Shown here: one piece after another, positions 33,127 to 43,566 of the stretch | Layout of the letters: every line of letters begins with the position of its first letter | How positions within the stretch are numbered: position 1 is the stretch's first letter | Assembly: GCA_009761415.1 (NCBI GenBank) | Contig: QUOL01000013.1 | Coordinates: forward strand, 176,501-240,500 | Origin: Sarcomyxa edulis | Taxonomy: Eukaryota; Basidiomycota; Agaricomycetes; Agaricales; Mycenaceae | DNA: 64,000 bases | Direction: 5' to 3' | Position numbers and translations under genes: made by a program | Notes under the pieces: generated by a model | What the model saw: the letters and a program-made list of their open reading frames with translations, nothing else | Told to the model about the DNA's origin: nothing | Database searches by the model: none

Positions 33127-36100
33127 ATGAACAAGCCAACGCGGTACATCCTCCTTGTCCTGGGGCTAATCCTATCATTCCACTGGATCCTCAGCTTCAC
33201 ACACAAAGAATACGGAAGAGCAACTTCCATATCCACCATAACTCAAAAATTAACAGGTGCACCACCACAATCACCGCAGTACAACGACTACTACTCTCCC
33301 CCACCCCCATCCAACACATCTACTACCCCACCAGCGGGGACCCGCGAAAACGCCACCTTTGTTATCCTAGCTCGCAACACCGACATCGACGGTACCATCC
33401 GCAGCATCCGAGACGTCGAAGATCGGTTCAACCACGCCTACCACTACCCCTTCGTATTCCTCAACGAAGAACCCTTCACCGATGAATTCAAGAGTCGGAT
33501 CTCGAATATCGTTTCTGGGGAGATCGAGTTTGGGCAGGTCCCGCATGGGCATTGGTTCCAGCCTAGTTGGATTGATGAGGATAAGGCGGAGAAGAGTAGG
33601 AAGAAGATGGAGGAGGATAGGATTATTTACGGCGGGAGCGTTTCGTGAGTCAGCTAGTCAATGCTAGTTGGGTGTGGAGGGTGTGTGGCTGATGGCGTGA
33701 TGTAGATATAGGAATATGTGTAGATTCAATTCGGGGGTACGTGCTTTCTGACATTTCCTAGAAAATTCATTCTCATAACCTCCCTCCCTCCCTTCTGTTT
33801 CCCTTCCTTCTTTGCATCTCCATTGTCCCCCGTCCCCCACCTCCCTTGTCCCCCGTCCCCCACTTCACCCTTCCCTCTACACCATCCCCCCTTGCATCCC
33901 ACAGTTCTTCTTCAAAAACCCTCTCCTCCTCAAATATCGCTACTACTGGCGCATCGAACCAGATGTTCACTTCCATTGCGATATCCTCTATGATCCATTC
34001 AAGAGGATGAGGGAGCAGGACAAGGTTTATGGTGAGTGAGCGCGTTTGGTCATGTGGGGGTGTTCCCGTCCTCGTTCAGTTCGTGTTCGTGTTCATTGTT
34101 CACTGTTCGTTGCACTTTCGCGTTTTGTATTCTCGTTCTCTGTCTCTACTGTCCGCCTTCTCATTTCTGTTCTCTCTCGCATCGCTTTCCTAACCTCGGT
34201 ATCTTCTACTCCCTTCCACGGCACTCACACCGTACAGGATAGAGTGACGACGTTGAGGTTGAGATAATCTACTCCCTGATCGTATTATTATCATGATCAT
34301 CAAGACTCTTCCCATTGTCGTTCTCGTTCTCTCGTTTCCCCATTCTATTCGTTCTTCTTCGTTCTCATTCCTTATCCTCCTCGATTTTCGCTCTTCGTGT
34401 GTACGTTCTTTGTGTTTCGTTCATTTCACTCGTTTCCGCGTCCGGAATTCATCACTCACGAACAAATTCTCCCAACCCACCAGGCTTCACGATCGCCATG
34501 TACGAATACGAAGCGACAATACCGACGTTATGGGGGCATGTTAAAGGTTCGTTCGTTTGTCATTGTTTGATGTCTAATGTCTCTCATTAATATTGCTCAT
34601 TCTGTTGCTCTTCTCGATTCTCGCTTTTTTCTGTTCTCGCTCTTGTCGTCGCTCGTCTCGTGCTTCTCGCTCATATCGCTCCCACACTCTCCTTCCCCTC
34701 CTCCACCCCTCCTCCCATCCCATCCCATCCTTTCCTCCCCCTTCCCCCACACTCAATCCCTATCTCTCCCTTCCCCTCCCCTTCCCCTCCCCCTCCCTCC
34801 ACCCACATTCCCCACCACTTCAACACCAAACAACCAATCAAAACACCTCCAACAAACAGACTTCATATCCCTCCACCCAGAACACATAGCCGAAGACAAC
34901 GCCATGGGGTTCATGTCGGACGATGGGGGCGAGTCGTATAACAAGTGTCATTGTGAGTTGTTCGGGTTCGGGTTTCAGTGCGCGTTTTTCTATGGTTTGG
35001 TTCGAGCTCGTTCGGAGTTTTGGAATTCGTTAGAGTGTCCTTTCCTCCGTGGTTTCTGCCTTTCGGTTCTGTATCTCTGTGTTCCTGCTCTTTGTTTCGT
35101 TCTATTTCGTTTCGTTTCGATCCAGACGGTATACTCGTTACTCCCTTTTTATGTGTTCAAGATTAGACGGCGTGGTGTGGTATGGTGTGGCGTGGCGTGG
35201 TGTCGTACATGCGCGGTGTTAGTGTTGTGTCCATGACTCTGTTTTCTTTGGGGGGGGGGGGGCGGGGAGGGGATGATGTTTCGTTTCGTGTGTTCGTACG
35301 AGTATATGTATAGGTGCGAGGACGGTGTCATGGAGTCCATATTGATGTTGACGGTTCGCCGCTTGTGTGTGGCGTTGGTATCAGTATCAACGTGATCTCA
35401 AGGTGGTCGGTCGGTTGGTCGTGTATACGCATCGTTATTCTCATCTTCTAATTTCCATCACTTCTTTCACCTCTTTCTCGTACTCCACTCTCTCCTCTCC
35501 CTCCTTTCATTCAAACACATACTGACCACCCCTTCCCCTCCCCACCTCAAAACAGTCTGGAGCAACTTCGAAATCGCCGACCTCGATTTCTGGCGCGGAG
35601 AAGCCTACACTGACTTCTTTGAGTATCTTGATTCCAAGGGTGGGTTTTATTATGAGGTATGTCCGGGTTTTGTTTTGTTTTTCGGCGTTATTGTCCTTCG
35701 AGTGGGTATATTTACTCATACACACTCTCTCAATTTTTTCAATCGTCAATCTGTTCATTCCACCACCCACCACCCTCCCTCCGTCCCACACCACCCCCCC
35801 TCCCTACACGCTTCTCACAACATCAGCGCTGGGGCGACGCCCCCGTCCACAGCATAGCCGCCGCGCTCTTCCTCCCGCGCACCAAAATCCAATTCTTCAA
35901 CGAAATAGGGTACGAACATAATCCATACACGCATTGTCCTCAAGGAGCGGATGTGTGGAAGATGGGAAGGTGTGCTTGTAATCCTGAGAGGAGTTTTGGT
36001 GAGTTTTTCTCTGTTTTCCTGGATGGATGACCATTCTTTTTCGTTCTTCGTTCGTCGTTCGTGATATGAAATCTGACGCGGTTCGTTTTCGCAGATTACG

Positions 36101-36147
36101 ATGGATATTCGTGTATGAGACAGTGGGATCGGTTGACTCAAAGTTGA
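33127..36147 (+). CDS. Alpha-1,2-mannosyltransferase, GT15 (KRE2/MNT1 family)
   Basis: Golgi type II membrane enzyme adding mannose from GDP-mannose to O- and N-linked glycans of cell-wall proteins. Residues about 6-25 form the signal anchor ([17 protein letters not shown]), followed by a Pro-rich stem. The catalytic part has [73 protein letters not shown], and [18 protein letters not shown], all typical of GT15. It ends [17 protein letters not shown]. Exon borders by inspection: 33127-33644, 33706-33736, 33905-34031, 34494-34546, 34860-34952, 35556-35656, 35827-35998, 36095-36147. Introns 2 to 6 are unusually long (168, 462, 313, 603, 170 nt) and rich in CT tracts. The frame is intact across all eight exons. 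Confidence 0.92.
33822..33865 (+). repeat. Two-copy tandem repeat in mannosyltransferase intron 2
   Basis: TTGTCCCCCGTCCCCCAC is present twice in a row with small differences, inside the CT-rich intron 33737-33904. Confidence 0.7.
35250..35272 (+). repeat. Poly-G tract in mannosyltransferase intron 5
   Basis: A run of 13 G, then C, four G, A, and four G on the transcript strand of a 603-nt intron. Such runs can form G-quadruplexes in RNA or DNA. Confidence 0.8.
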
Positions 36148-36339
36148 GAGAGCGATGGCGATATACATATGCATATGGGGTGGCGTTCCGCTCGATACTA
36201 GCCTGGCTGGATCATCTTGTGTTTGATCATAATTTATTAGAGGAGAAAAAGAGGAGGAGAGGAGGAAATGGAGGAGGATTTGGACGTGTCATAATATGCT
36301 ATACATCATCACCTATATGTACTTGAACTCATTGATGAT

Positions 36340-36430
36340 CCTCTCCGTTGAACCTGATGGTCCATGGACATGACGGTCCATGGCAATGAGAAGGACTCCG
36401 ACCTTGCCCGACGCGCTTCGTAACGTCTTG
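36340..36430 (+). repeat. Dispersed edge repeat, copy c
   Basis: GATGGTCCATGGACATGACG, then TGCCCGACGCGC, matches the other four copies. It marks the left limit of the right-hand family cluster. Confidence 0.55.
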
Positions 36431-36692
36431 TAACGTTCATCTGAAGTTCAAGCTACATATCCTGGTCTTTAAATTGGGTACCCATCCAGCGACCTCATGC
36501 TTACAGATCGGCGACGAATCAGTGCATTAACACGCCTGGACGTTATGCGCAACGTCGATTTGGAATCTCATACACCGGATGTGGATGCATCGGTGCTGTA
36601 CACCAAGATCGATATCCCTTCGTTCGGCGTTGACCATCGAACACCATGTTGTTCATCTCGCCACGGCCTTTGACAGTGAGCAAAATTGTCTA

Positions 36693-36720
36693 TATTGATT
36701 GCACCAAGTACTTAACAGCA
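36693..36720 (+). repeat. Conserved 3' element (second copy downstream of family copy 6)
   Basis: TATTGATTGCACCAAGTACT followed by TAACAGCA. Together with the next entry it shows that this unit has two copies; the unit of copy 4 also has two. Confidence 0.6.
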
Positions 36721-36828
36721 CTCTAGATATCGAAGCATCGCTTCGTTAAGTCGGTATCTCGGTGGGAATCCCTCCCTACCAGCAAGATCTTTCGATGTCC
36801 AACTCACCGCAGTGAGCCAACTCGGGCG

Positions 36829-36857
36829 TATTGATTGCAACAAGTACTCACCAGCAG
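36829..36857 (+). repeat. Conserved 3' element (first copy downstream of family copy 6)
   Basis: TATTGATTGCAACAAGTACT followed by CACCAGCAG, about 55 bp beyond the stop of family copy 6. Confidence 0.6.
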
Positions 36858-36910
36858 CCTGCGTAGATATTGCGTCGCTTGGATTGGACTATCGATGGAA
36901 AGAGCCCTCT

Positions 36911-37735
36911 CTATTTAGCACGACGCCTACCTCGCGGTCGTATCTCTTCCAATCTCCAGTACGACGGCTGGAACTCCCAGGCCATGTCTCGCCTAGAACA
37001 CTTAGAAGGAGCTGTGTATCCGAAGGAAGAAGTGAAGACGGTTGTTCAGTTTTGTAGGTGAGTACATCCATAACTTACTTCAGGATCGGCATTCCTTCTC
37101 TCCTTTGTCTAATCTGTCGCAGCTCTTTTGCTGTCCGTACTTGGACAGCGGAGCTCGAGGCAAAAGGAAACCTATTTGGTTCGAGTGATCACGAAATTGT
37201 TGACCGCGGTCGGGAGGCTTGCCATGTCGCTGGTCGGAGAACACAGTTGACGTGGGCGTGTATGTGTTGTTTCGTTTCATGCTCAGACTTCGTATATGAG
37301 GATGACGATGCTGCTTCGTCGGATCCTGCCGTGCGGCTCGTTTTTCACGAGCTCGGAGTCTGAGCATCAGGTCGTTGCGCGACATGAGAGTCGTGCGTCG
37401 CCCCGTTAACATTGACCATCTGCTAGACAGGCTAACAATCAGCTGGCACCTGGATGTGTGTAATCAGTTACTCGCCTGCGCGTTAGTCACTGCTTGGTGA
37501 TAGTGTCATCTCTTTCTATGCCTCCGCCACTGTCCCATAGCATACGGGTACCTGCGATCGAGCTTAATGCTCCTGTGGCACCCAACGCACTTGATCTCTG
37601 TCGGACTCACAACATTTTCGATCCGCTGCGAGCGACGCCTTGCGTTCCTTGGCCGTCGGTCCTGCGCGTGTCTCGTCGATCCATCTTTTGAGTTCTGCTT
37701 GGGCCTTGGTTGAGTGCGGCTAGCTTGTGTCCATG
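36911..37735 (-). pseudogene. Zinc-binding protein family copy 6, inactivated
   Basis: All three family exons can be found on the minus strand but the frame is broken. In exon 1 (about 37470-37735) a shift follows LAADRK, and the last zinc-site codon TGC has become TGA (37506-37508, ...RRHRKR then stop). Exon 2 (about 37085-37400) has in-frame stops, one after TPSS and one before SLEPNR, while CVLRPATWQASRPRS is still legible. Exon 3 (36911-37011) is intact and reads SKCSRRDMAWEFQPSYWRLE then EIRPRGRRRAK, showing the full-length tail that copies 1-3 have lost. The promoter block and N-terminus are missing. Confidence 0.8.
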
Positions 37736-37825
37736 AGATCTATTCGAGATCAGATGACTGACTTACCTCGAGGCAGGTACTTCGCGACTATACGCCGTGG
37801 TTTTCGCAGTAAGTTGGTTCGAAAA

Positions 37826-37854
37826 TATCGATTGCACCAAGTACTCAACAGCAG
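37826..37854 (+). repeat. Conserved 3' element of the zinc family (copy 3 unit)
   Basis: TATCGATTGCACCAAGTACT followed by CAACAGCAG, about 95 bp beyond the stop of copy 3. Confidence 0.6.
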
Positions 37855-37946
37855 CCTAGTCATTACAGCAACGCAGAATCAATACTCGACGGGAATTCCG
37901 TTCATTCAGCAAAATCTCTGCTGCGCGACCGTCACTATCCCAGTGC

Positions 37947-38835
37947 CTAGTACGATGGACGATAGTCCCATGGCATGCTGCTCCCAGAGCAACCGGAAGG
38001 AGCTGTATATCAGAAGGTGAAGCCTATCGTTCAGTTCCGCAGCTAAGGTGCGTCATCTCCTAAGCACTCACGCATCGGATTGGGCACTCGATCCTTCATT
38101 CTCTCCGCAAGAGTCTGCCCATCCCTACTCCTCCTTATATCGTCCAGTTCTGCTGGTGTCCGCGCCGAGGTAGAGAAGTCTAAGCCAAAACGAGAACCAT
38201 TTGGTTCGAGTGAATGCGCTCTCGTTGATCGTGGTCGGTTGGTCTCCCATATCGCTGGGCGGAGAACGCAGTTTACATGGTACGGGAGCAGTGTCCCGGT
38301 CTCAGGTGGGCGCGACACGTCGGTGGTGTCGTGCGTCGCCTCATCAGTAGTTCCCGTCTATTATCAGGCATGCGAACAGTCAGCTATGTATACATCTCGA
38401 TGCATGTTCCCAGTCACTTACCTGCGCGTTGGGGGCTGTTTGCTGGTAGTGGCATCTCTTCTTATGCGTCCGCCACTGTCCCATTGCATACGGGTACCTG
38501 GGATCTAACTTGATGTTCCTGTGGCACCCACCACACCTCACCTTCGTCGGGCCCACAAAATGTTCTACTCCATCCGCTGCAAGTAACGCCTTGCGTTCCT
38601 CGGCTGTCGATTGTACGCGTGTGGGTATGGTTTCGTTTTTGGGTCCCGCTCGGGCCTTGGATTGTTTGCGACTCGAAGTCTTGCGAGTTGCAGGCTCCGA
38701 TGTAGACTCTTTCCCTTTTGCTGATACTCTTGTTGATCTCCGTGGAGAAGGTGTCGAGAGTGTTCCGTTCATCTTTGTCAAGGTAGTAGATGTGGCACTT
38801 GAACTAGAATTTGGTGAGTGGCTATAGTTGATCAT
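37947..38835 (-). CDS. Putative zinc-binding protein, local family copy 3
   Basis: Exons 38422-38835, 38072-38357, 37947-38002 (minus), intron phases 0 and 1 as in copy 1. The core block is VGPTKVRCGGCHRNIKLD then YAMGQWRTHKKRC, with all four putative zinc ligands present. Exon 2 is very close to copy 1 (VLRPAIWETNRPRS; ERMKDRVPNP). The protein ends MPWDYRPSY at the same TAG as copy 1. The shared nonsense change and the similar exon 2 suggest that copies 1 and 3 are closest relatives although they lie 20 kb apart on opposite strands. A promoter block lies upstream at 38981-39034. No transmembrane or signal segment is seen. Confidence 0.75.
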
Positions 38836-38980
38836 AATTGTTCGCGGAGGGTAGACATGTTCATTACTCACTAGATCTGTAGAATATAGTTTGAACTTGG
38901 TCGAAGAAATTGAGGTAGAAAGTTGATTGTAGAGAGTCTTAGTCGTTTGGTATGTGGAAGTCAAAGATGAGTTACAAAAG

Positions 38981-39034
38981 CGCGCTCACGTGAGATTTTG
39001 ATGAACAAAGGAATTTCGAATTCGCTTGTTTTAC
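38981..39034 (-). promoter_or_regulatory. Conserved promoter block of zinc-family copy 3
   Basis: On the minus strand: GTAAAACAAGCGAATTCG, AAATTCCTTTGTTCATC, CTCACGTGAGCGCG. The CACGTG core is about 150 bp before the start codon. Confidence 0.7.
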
Positions 39035-40104
39035 TACCGCCGAGGCATCCCTTGTTGAGGTTCACTCGTGTTGGACTTGTTGGACTTCTACAAGCTTCGA
39101 CTCATGGTGGATACCGTCTTGAAAGGGTAGGATATTTCCAACACCTTTTGTACAGGCGTGGAATCCATTCGAGATCGAAGCTCTTAATTGTTTCGAAACA
39201 GGAGGTCGACTTCACTTCAATGCATCTTGCTCCGACCTGAAGATCACCTCAGATCTATGCGGAGTGCCCTGTGCCCTTCCTGCTTTCTCTCCCAGTCATC
39301 AACGCATTGTGACATGGACACGTGATGATCGTCGCGGGGCTGTGACCTTACGCGTTCAGGCCTCTGCGATTTTATTCGCTATCTCGATTCGTTGCCTTTG
39401 CTTTCATTTTTCGCACTTCATTCCCATCCTCTCGTTGAATCACTCCCCCCTCGCCGTCTCTTGTGGTTCTTTCTTTTTGCTTTTCGTTTGTCCCTAGCAC
39501 AACGATGCAGATATTTCTACGCCTCCCTCTTTCTACCTTCCAAATCTGTTTCCATCATACTTTTCGTCCCCTTTCGTTCTTCCAATCCCTCCATTTAGGC
39601 TAACTATATTCTCTCGCGCACCTTGTCTTCTTCTTTTCTTCTCTGTCTTGCTTATATCTAGTCCAATCTTTGATCTCATCTCCATTTCGGTCCCTGTCTC
39701 TATGGTTCGCAATCCTGTTCTCATAGACCGTCTCGACTCATGAACTGATTGTTAATCAGAACAACGGACTTCACAATCGCTATGTACGGGGATTGGTTGA
39801 CCAAGAGCGTGGGGTGAGACGACATCTGAAGGATGACATGATACCAGTATGAGACTAGATAAATTCACCAGCTGGATCTCGCAATGTTCATCGTACGAGG
39901 ACGGGCTCGTACATACATGATATGCATTCATACAGACTTGCGGGGATTATTACTCAGCTGCGAGGATATCGGATGAAGCATGGTGACTGGAACAGAGAAC
40001 GCGATGGAAAATTAGGACTATCAGATGAGGGAATCGATTAGTCCTCGTACAGGATATTTCTAGCCAGTTGTATAATTTGACGTAGAATAAGTATCTTCGA
40101 GGAG

Positions 40105-40265
40105 ACTCGTTGATGGTCCATGGACATGCATGCGTAACAGTCCATGAGAAGAGGGCGTCGAGTCACCCGATCTGGCCCGACGCGATCCAACTCGAAACCA
40201 CGACTACGATCTTGGATAGTGTCCGGGTCTTATGGACGTCCATCCAACGACCAGCTCCTCGACGG
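40105..40265 (+). repeat. Dispersed edge repeat, copy d
   Basis: The longest copy: CGTTGATGGTCCATGGACAT, then GAGTCACCCGATCTGGCCCG, then ACCACGACTACGATC and GTCCATCCAACGACC. It matches the reverse complement of the 19.1 kb copy along its length. Confidence 0.6.
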
Positions 40266-40418
40266 ATCTGCGCAGCACACAGGGCATCCGATGTTGATCC
40301 CATCTTCAGATGTGGATGGGTAGACCTCAAGATCAATTTCCCTGCTTCGTCGACGTAGGCCATTGCATGTCATGCTGTTCGACTCACCACGGCCTTTCGA
40401 AGTAAGCAGAATTGTCTA

Positions 40419-40447
40419 TATTGATTGCACCAAGTACTCAACAGCAG
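40419..40447 (+). repeat. Conserved 3' element (second copy downstream of family copy 4)
   Basis: TATTGATTGCACCAAGTACT followed by CAACAGCAG. Its left flank CACGGCCTTTCGAAGTAAGC matches the flank of the element at 36693. Confidence 0.6.
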
Positions 40448-40578
40448 TCTAAATATCTGAAGAAGCATCGCTTCACATGATTGATTTCTCGACGGAAAAA
40501 AATCCTCTTCATCCCGCATCCCGCAAGATCTCCCAATGTTCCACTCGCCACGACGTCCACAGTAACTCGGCTCGGGGA

Positions 40579-40607
40579 TATTGATTGCACCAAGTACTGA
40601 ACACAAG
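40579..40607 (+). repeat. Conserved 3' element (first copy downstream of family copy 4)
   Basis: TATTGATTGCACCAAGTACT followed by GAACACAAG, about 50 bp beyond the stop of copy 4. Confidence 0.6.
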
Positions 40608-40654
40608 CCTAGGGACCAAAGCATCAGTCGAATCGGAGACTCGGTGGAAGCTCC

Positions 40655-41678
40655 TCAATTAGCACGACCTCTGGCTCGCGATCGTATCTCTTCCAATGTC
40701 ATGTATGACGGTTGGAAGTCCCAGGGCATGTCTCTCCCAGAGCATCCAGAAGGGGCTGTATATTGGAAAGCGAAGCCGGTCGTTCAGTTTCATAGGTCAG
40801 TGCATTCATCATTGTAATCACTTACCCAGTGGGTTGGGCACCCGGTCCAAGATCCTTTCCGATATTGCCATCTCTTCTCTCCTTTCTCTGATCTGCCGCA
40901 ACTCCTCTGCTGCTCGTACTTGGACAGCGGAGATAGAGTCGAAATGAGACCTCACTGGTCCGAGTGATCGCGATCTTCTTGACCGCGGTCGGGAGGCATG
41001 CCATGTCGCTGGCCGGAGAACCCAGTTGACATAAGGTTGTAGGTGCAGTCCCGCTCCATAAGCGTACTGTGCGGATGGTGATGATGGCAATGCCGCTTCG
41101 TTGAGGCCCGTCGTGTGGCTCATTGGAGACGAGCCCTGAAGCTCCATTGCAACACTAGGTGGTTGCGCGACATCAGCGTCGTAATGCGTCGCTTCGTCGA
41201 CATTGACCGTCTGCTAGACAAGCTGTCAGCTAGATGTACATCATTTCAGTCTGTGTAATAGGTTACTCACCTGTGCTTGCAAGTACGGGCATCTTTCTTT
41301 ATGCCTCCGCCACTGTCCCATAGCGTATGTGTACCTGGGATCGAGCTTGATACTCTTGTGGCACCCCCCGCATCTTACCTCTGTCGGGCTCACAAAATCT
41401 TCGATACCATCCGCTATGAGCAACGCCCTGCGCTGCTCGGCTGTCGGTCTTACGCGTGTGTGTTGAGGTGATTTTTTGAGTCCTGCTTGGGCTTTAGATC
41501 TCTTGCGGCTACTCGAGGTCTTGCGAGTAGGCTCTGGCGTGTATTCTCTTGCCCTTGATGATAGTCTTGCTGATCTCCGTGGAGGAGGTGTCGAAAGTGT
41601 TTCGGTCATCTTTGTGGTGGCAGTAGATGTGGCACTTGAACTAGAATTCAGTGAGTATTTATGGTTGTGCATAAACAT
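40655..41678 (-). CDS. Putative zinc-binding protein, local family copy 4 (full-length tail)
   Basis: Exons 41272-41678, 40826-41210, 40655-40755 (minus). The core block is VSPTEVRCGGCHKSIKLD then YTYAMGQWRRHKERC. Exon 2 is longer than in copies 1 and 3 and holds VNWVLRPATWHASRPRS and ERILDRVPNP. Exon 3 reads PSGCSGRDMPWDFQPSY and continues MTLEEIRSRARGRAN, the tail lost from copies 1-3. Intron phases are 0 and 1, as in the others. A very short 5'UTR intron (GTGAGTGAT to TTCCACAG, about 31 nt) may precede the start. With all ligands, an open frame, and the promoter block, this is the best candidate for a complete family member. Confidence 0.78.
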
Positions 41679-41812
41679 CTGTGGAAATTTAGACAAGTTT
41701 ATCACTCACTATATCTTTAGAATCTAGTTTGAGCTTGTTCGAAGAGCTTGAGGTGGAGAGTTTTGTTTGTTCAGGACAATGTAGAACTGAAAGATGAGTT
41801 TCGAGTTTGAAG

Positions 41813-41866
41813 CGCGCTCACGTGCGATTTTGATGAACAAAGGAATTTCGAATTCGGGTGTTTTAC
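41813..41866 (-). promoter_or_regulatory. Conserved promoter block of zinc-family copy 4
   Basis: Minus strand: GTAAAACACCCGAATTCG, AAATTCCTTTGTTCATC, CGCACGTGAGCGCG. The CACGTG core is about 142 bp before the start codon. Confidence 0.7.
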
Positions 41867-43169
41867 TACCGCCCAGGCATCCTTTAGTCTCCTTTAGTTG
41901 AGGCTCACTTGTGTTGGACTTGTGCACCTTTCAACGGTCAGGCCTTAGGGTGGACGCCTATGGTAGGGGTACTCTCAAATATTTTTGTTTACCGCTACAG
42001 ACACGTCCACGATCACGACTAACTCACTTGAAGGCGCGAAATCGAGCTCGCGTCAATATCTCCTCGTCCGTTTGCGTCCACTCCAATCCTATGCGGACTT
42101 CCCTTCCTGAATTTTCTTTCCATCGTGAACGCGTTGTGACATTACCTGGTGATGGACACGTGCTGATCATCGTTGTGACACTACGCGTCCAGGTATGTGT
42201 GATTCTCTCAAGACTTGGCCGAAATATACTGCTAGTCTCTTTGCGATCTTGTTATCCAAGAAGTGAAGTGAGCTCATACACGAAGAAACGGGACTATCTA
42301 CAGTAGAAGAGAGCAATCGACCGCGACGAGGCGGAGAAAAGGTGAACTAGTGCGTTCCAGCGCCAGATGAAGCGCAAAAAATGTATATGTATACGAGAGG
42401 GATAGCCTCTAGACCAACTGTTACTTGTGCGCGAGGTACCTGCGATTGAACGCGACGTCTTTGTGCGATAAGTCGATACAGTCGATGAAAGTTAGTATCG
42501 CACAAAGAGGGGTCTTGTTATCGTGTCATTGGTCCGTCATATCAGGCCTATACAGAACACGATCCTCAATATCAGTTTTGGCCTGACGGTGTTGTCATCA
42601 TCACTCACCCCTCGTTGAGCTTTATCACGATGTTCAAAGGGATTCGTGTTGGTATACGTGGCTTGATAAAGTCCTGCGAGCCTTGATCTAGGGACAACGG
42701 GCGAACAGGACGTGGACATCTAAGATAGAAATGGATATATCCGAAGATAGAGTCGAAACACCACTTGGGAGTTAATCCATAGGAAAATAGAGTGGGGGAG
42801 CTAAAGAAGGAACGAGAAGTGGACGTACAGATTGTCTATCCAGCAGACCAGGATCCCTCCATGTAGCAGCGAAACATTCATGATTGTTTTCCCTTCGCGA
42901 GACGAGGAAATATACGACGATCTAAACTCACCGCACCGCCTCGGCAAGAGATCAGCAGAAACCTGCATATACAAGTATGAGCCATGTTGCAACTGGTATA
43001 AGTTCAGAGTCAGAGATAACCGTGGCTACATTTGTCACTCTTTGGAACATAGTGAAATCGCCGAAAAGCGAGCAATCAACGAGGAACGAGTCGTTGTTAT
43101 GAGCAGTTCCCGGTCCATCTTCTTGAACTCTAATATACGCCCTCGAGTCGAAGATCATCGTTGATGATT

Positions 43170-43275
43170 GCAGTGAGTAGACCGTCGACAGTGATCCATG
43201 GACATGACAGTCACAGCGAGAAAGACGAGGAGTCGTTGACCCGACTTCGCCCGGCGCATCGACACATACCACGAC
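43170..43275 (+). repeat. Dispersed edge repeat, copy e
   Basis: CGACAGTGATCCATGGACAT, then GAGTCGTTGACCCGACTTCG, then ACCACGACTACCTC. A more diverged copy of the same repeat, in the same direction as copies c and d. Confidence 0.5.
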
Positions 43276-43493
43276 TACCTCTTGCGATGACACTGTCAAA
43301 CGACCTCATACTTCCGACTTCAAGCTCTCCAGGCTCTAGAAAAACCCTGGAGTACTATTACCGCTACCTCCAACGTTGATGCATCGATGTCAGACGATAC
43401 TCAGTATTTTTTTGTTCATTGACGAGCATCGACGATTGGAAACCCCACGATGCTGAACTCTCGACGGTCTTTTGCAGTAAGTGAAATTGGACA

Positions 43494-43522
43494 TATTGAT
43501 TGCATCAAGTACTCAACAATAG
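43494..43522 (+). repeat. Conserved 3' element of the zinc family (copy 5 unit)
   Basis: TATTGATTGCATCAAGTACT followed by CAACAATAG, about 45 bp beyond the stop of copy 5. Confidence 0.6.
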
Positions 43523-43566
43523 ACTAGATATTGAAATGTATGCCCGTTTTTCGATAGGACTAGTCC

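Larger units (their letters stand above)
36148..36910. other. Repeat-unit sequence downstream of zinc-family copy 6
   Basis: Apart from the 3' end of the mannosyltransferase, this is non-coding sequence of the repeat unit: edge repeat copy c, then sequence resembling 40260-40450, and two copies of the 3' element. No gene is seen. Confidence 0.55.
38836..40654. other. Non-coding repeat-unit sequence between family copies 3 and 4
   Basis: Holds the promoter block of copy 3, its 5' flank (shared with copy 1 near 15850-15910), edge repeat copy d, and two 3' elements of the copy 4 unit. Frames at 39392-39724 are CT-rich and not accepted. Confidence 0.55.
41679..43566. other. Region between family copies 4 and 5
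   Basis: Holds the copy 4 promoter block, edge repeat copy e, and the 3' element of copy 5. On the minus strand at about 42530-43130 short blocks could be spliced (for example SLDQGSQDFIKPRIP after a GTACGT intron), but no convincing start or family was found. Confidence 0.4.

Noticed and set aside
34577..35236. 219-residue plus-strand open frame
   Set aside because: It lies mostly within CT-rich introns of the mannosyltransferase and contains low-complexity Ser/Pro/Leu strings; the real exons use other frames.
40370..40624. 84-residue minus-strand frame spanning the 3' elements
   Set aside because: It simply reads through two copies of the non-coding 3' element; other copies do not keep the frame.
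42530..43300. Possible minus-strand spliced gene between family copies 4 and 5
   Set aside because: Some plausible junctions exist (GTACGT...CTTAG), but there is no clear start, no family, and part of it overlaps the edge repeat.
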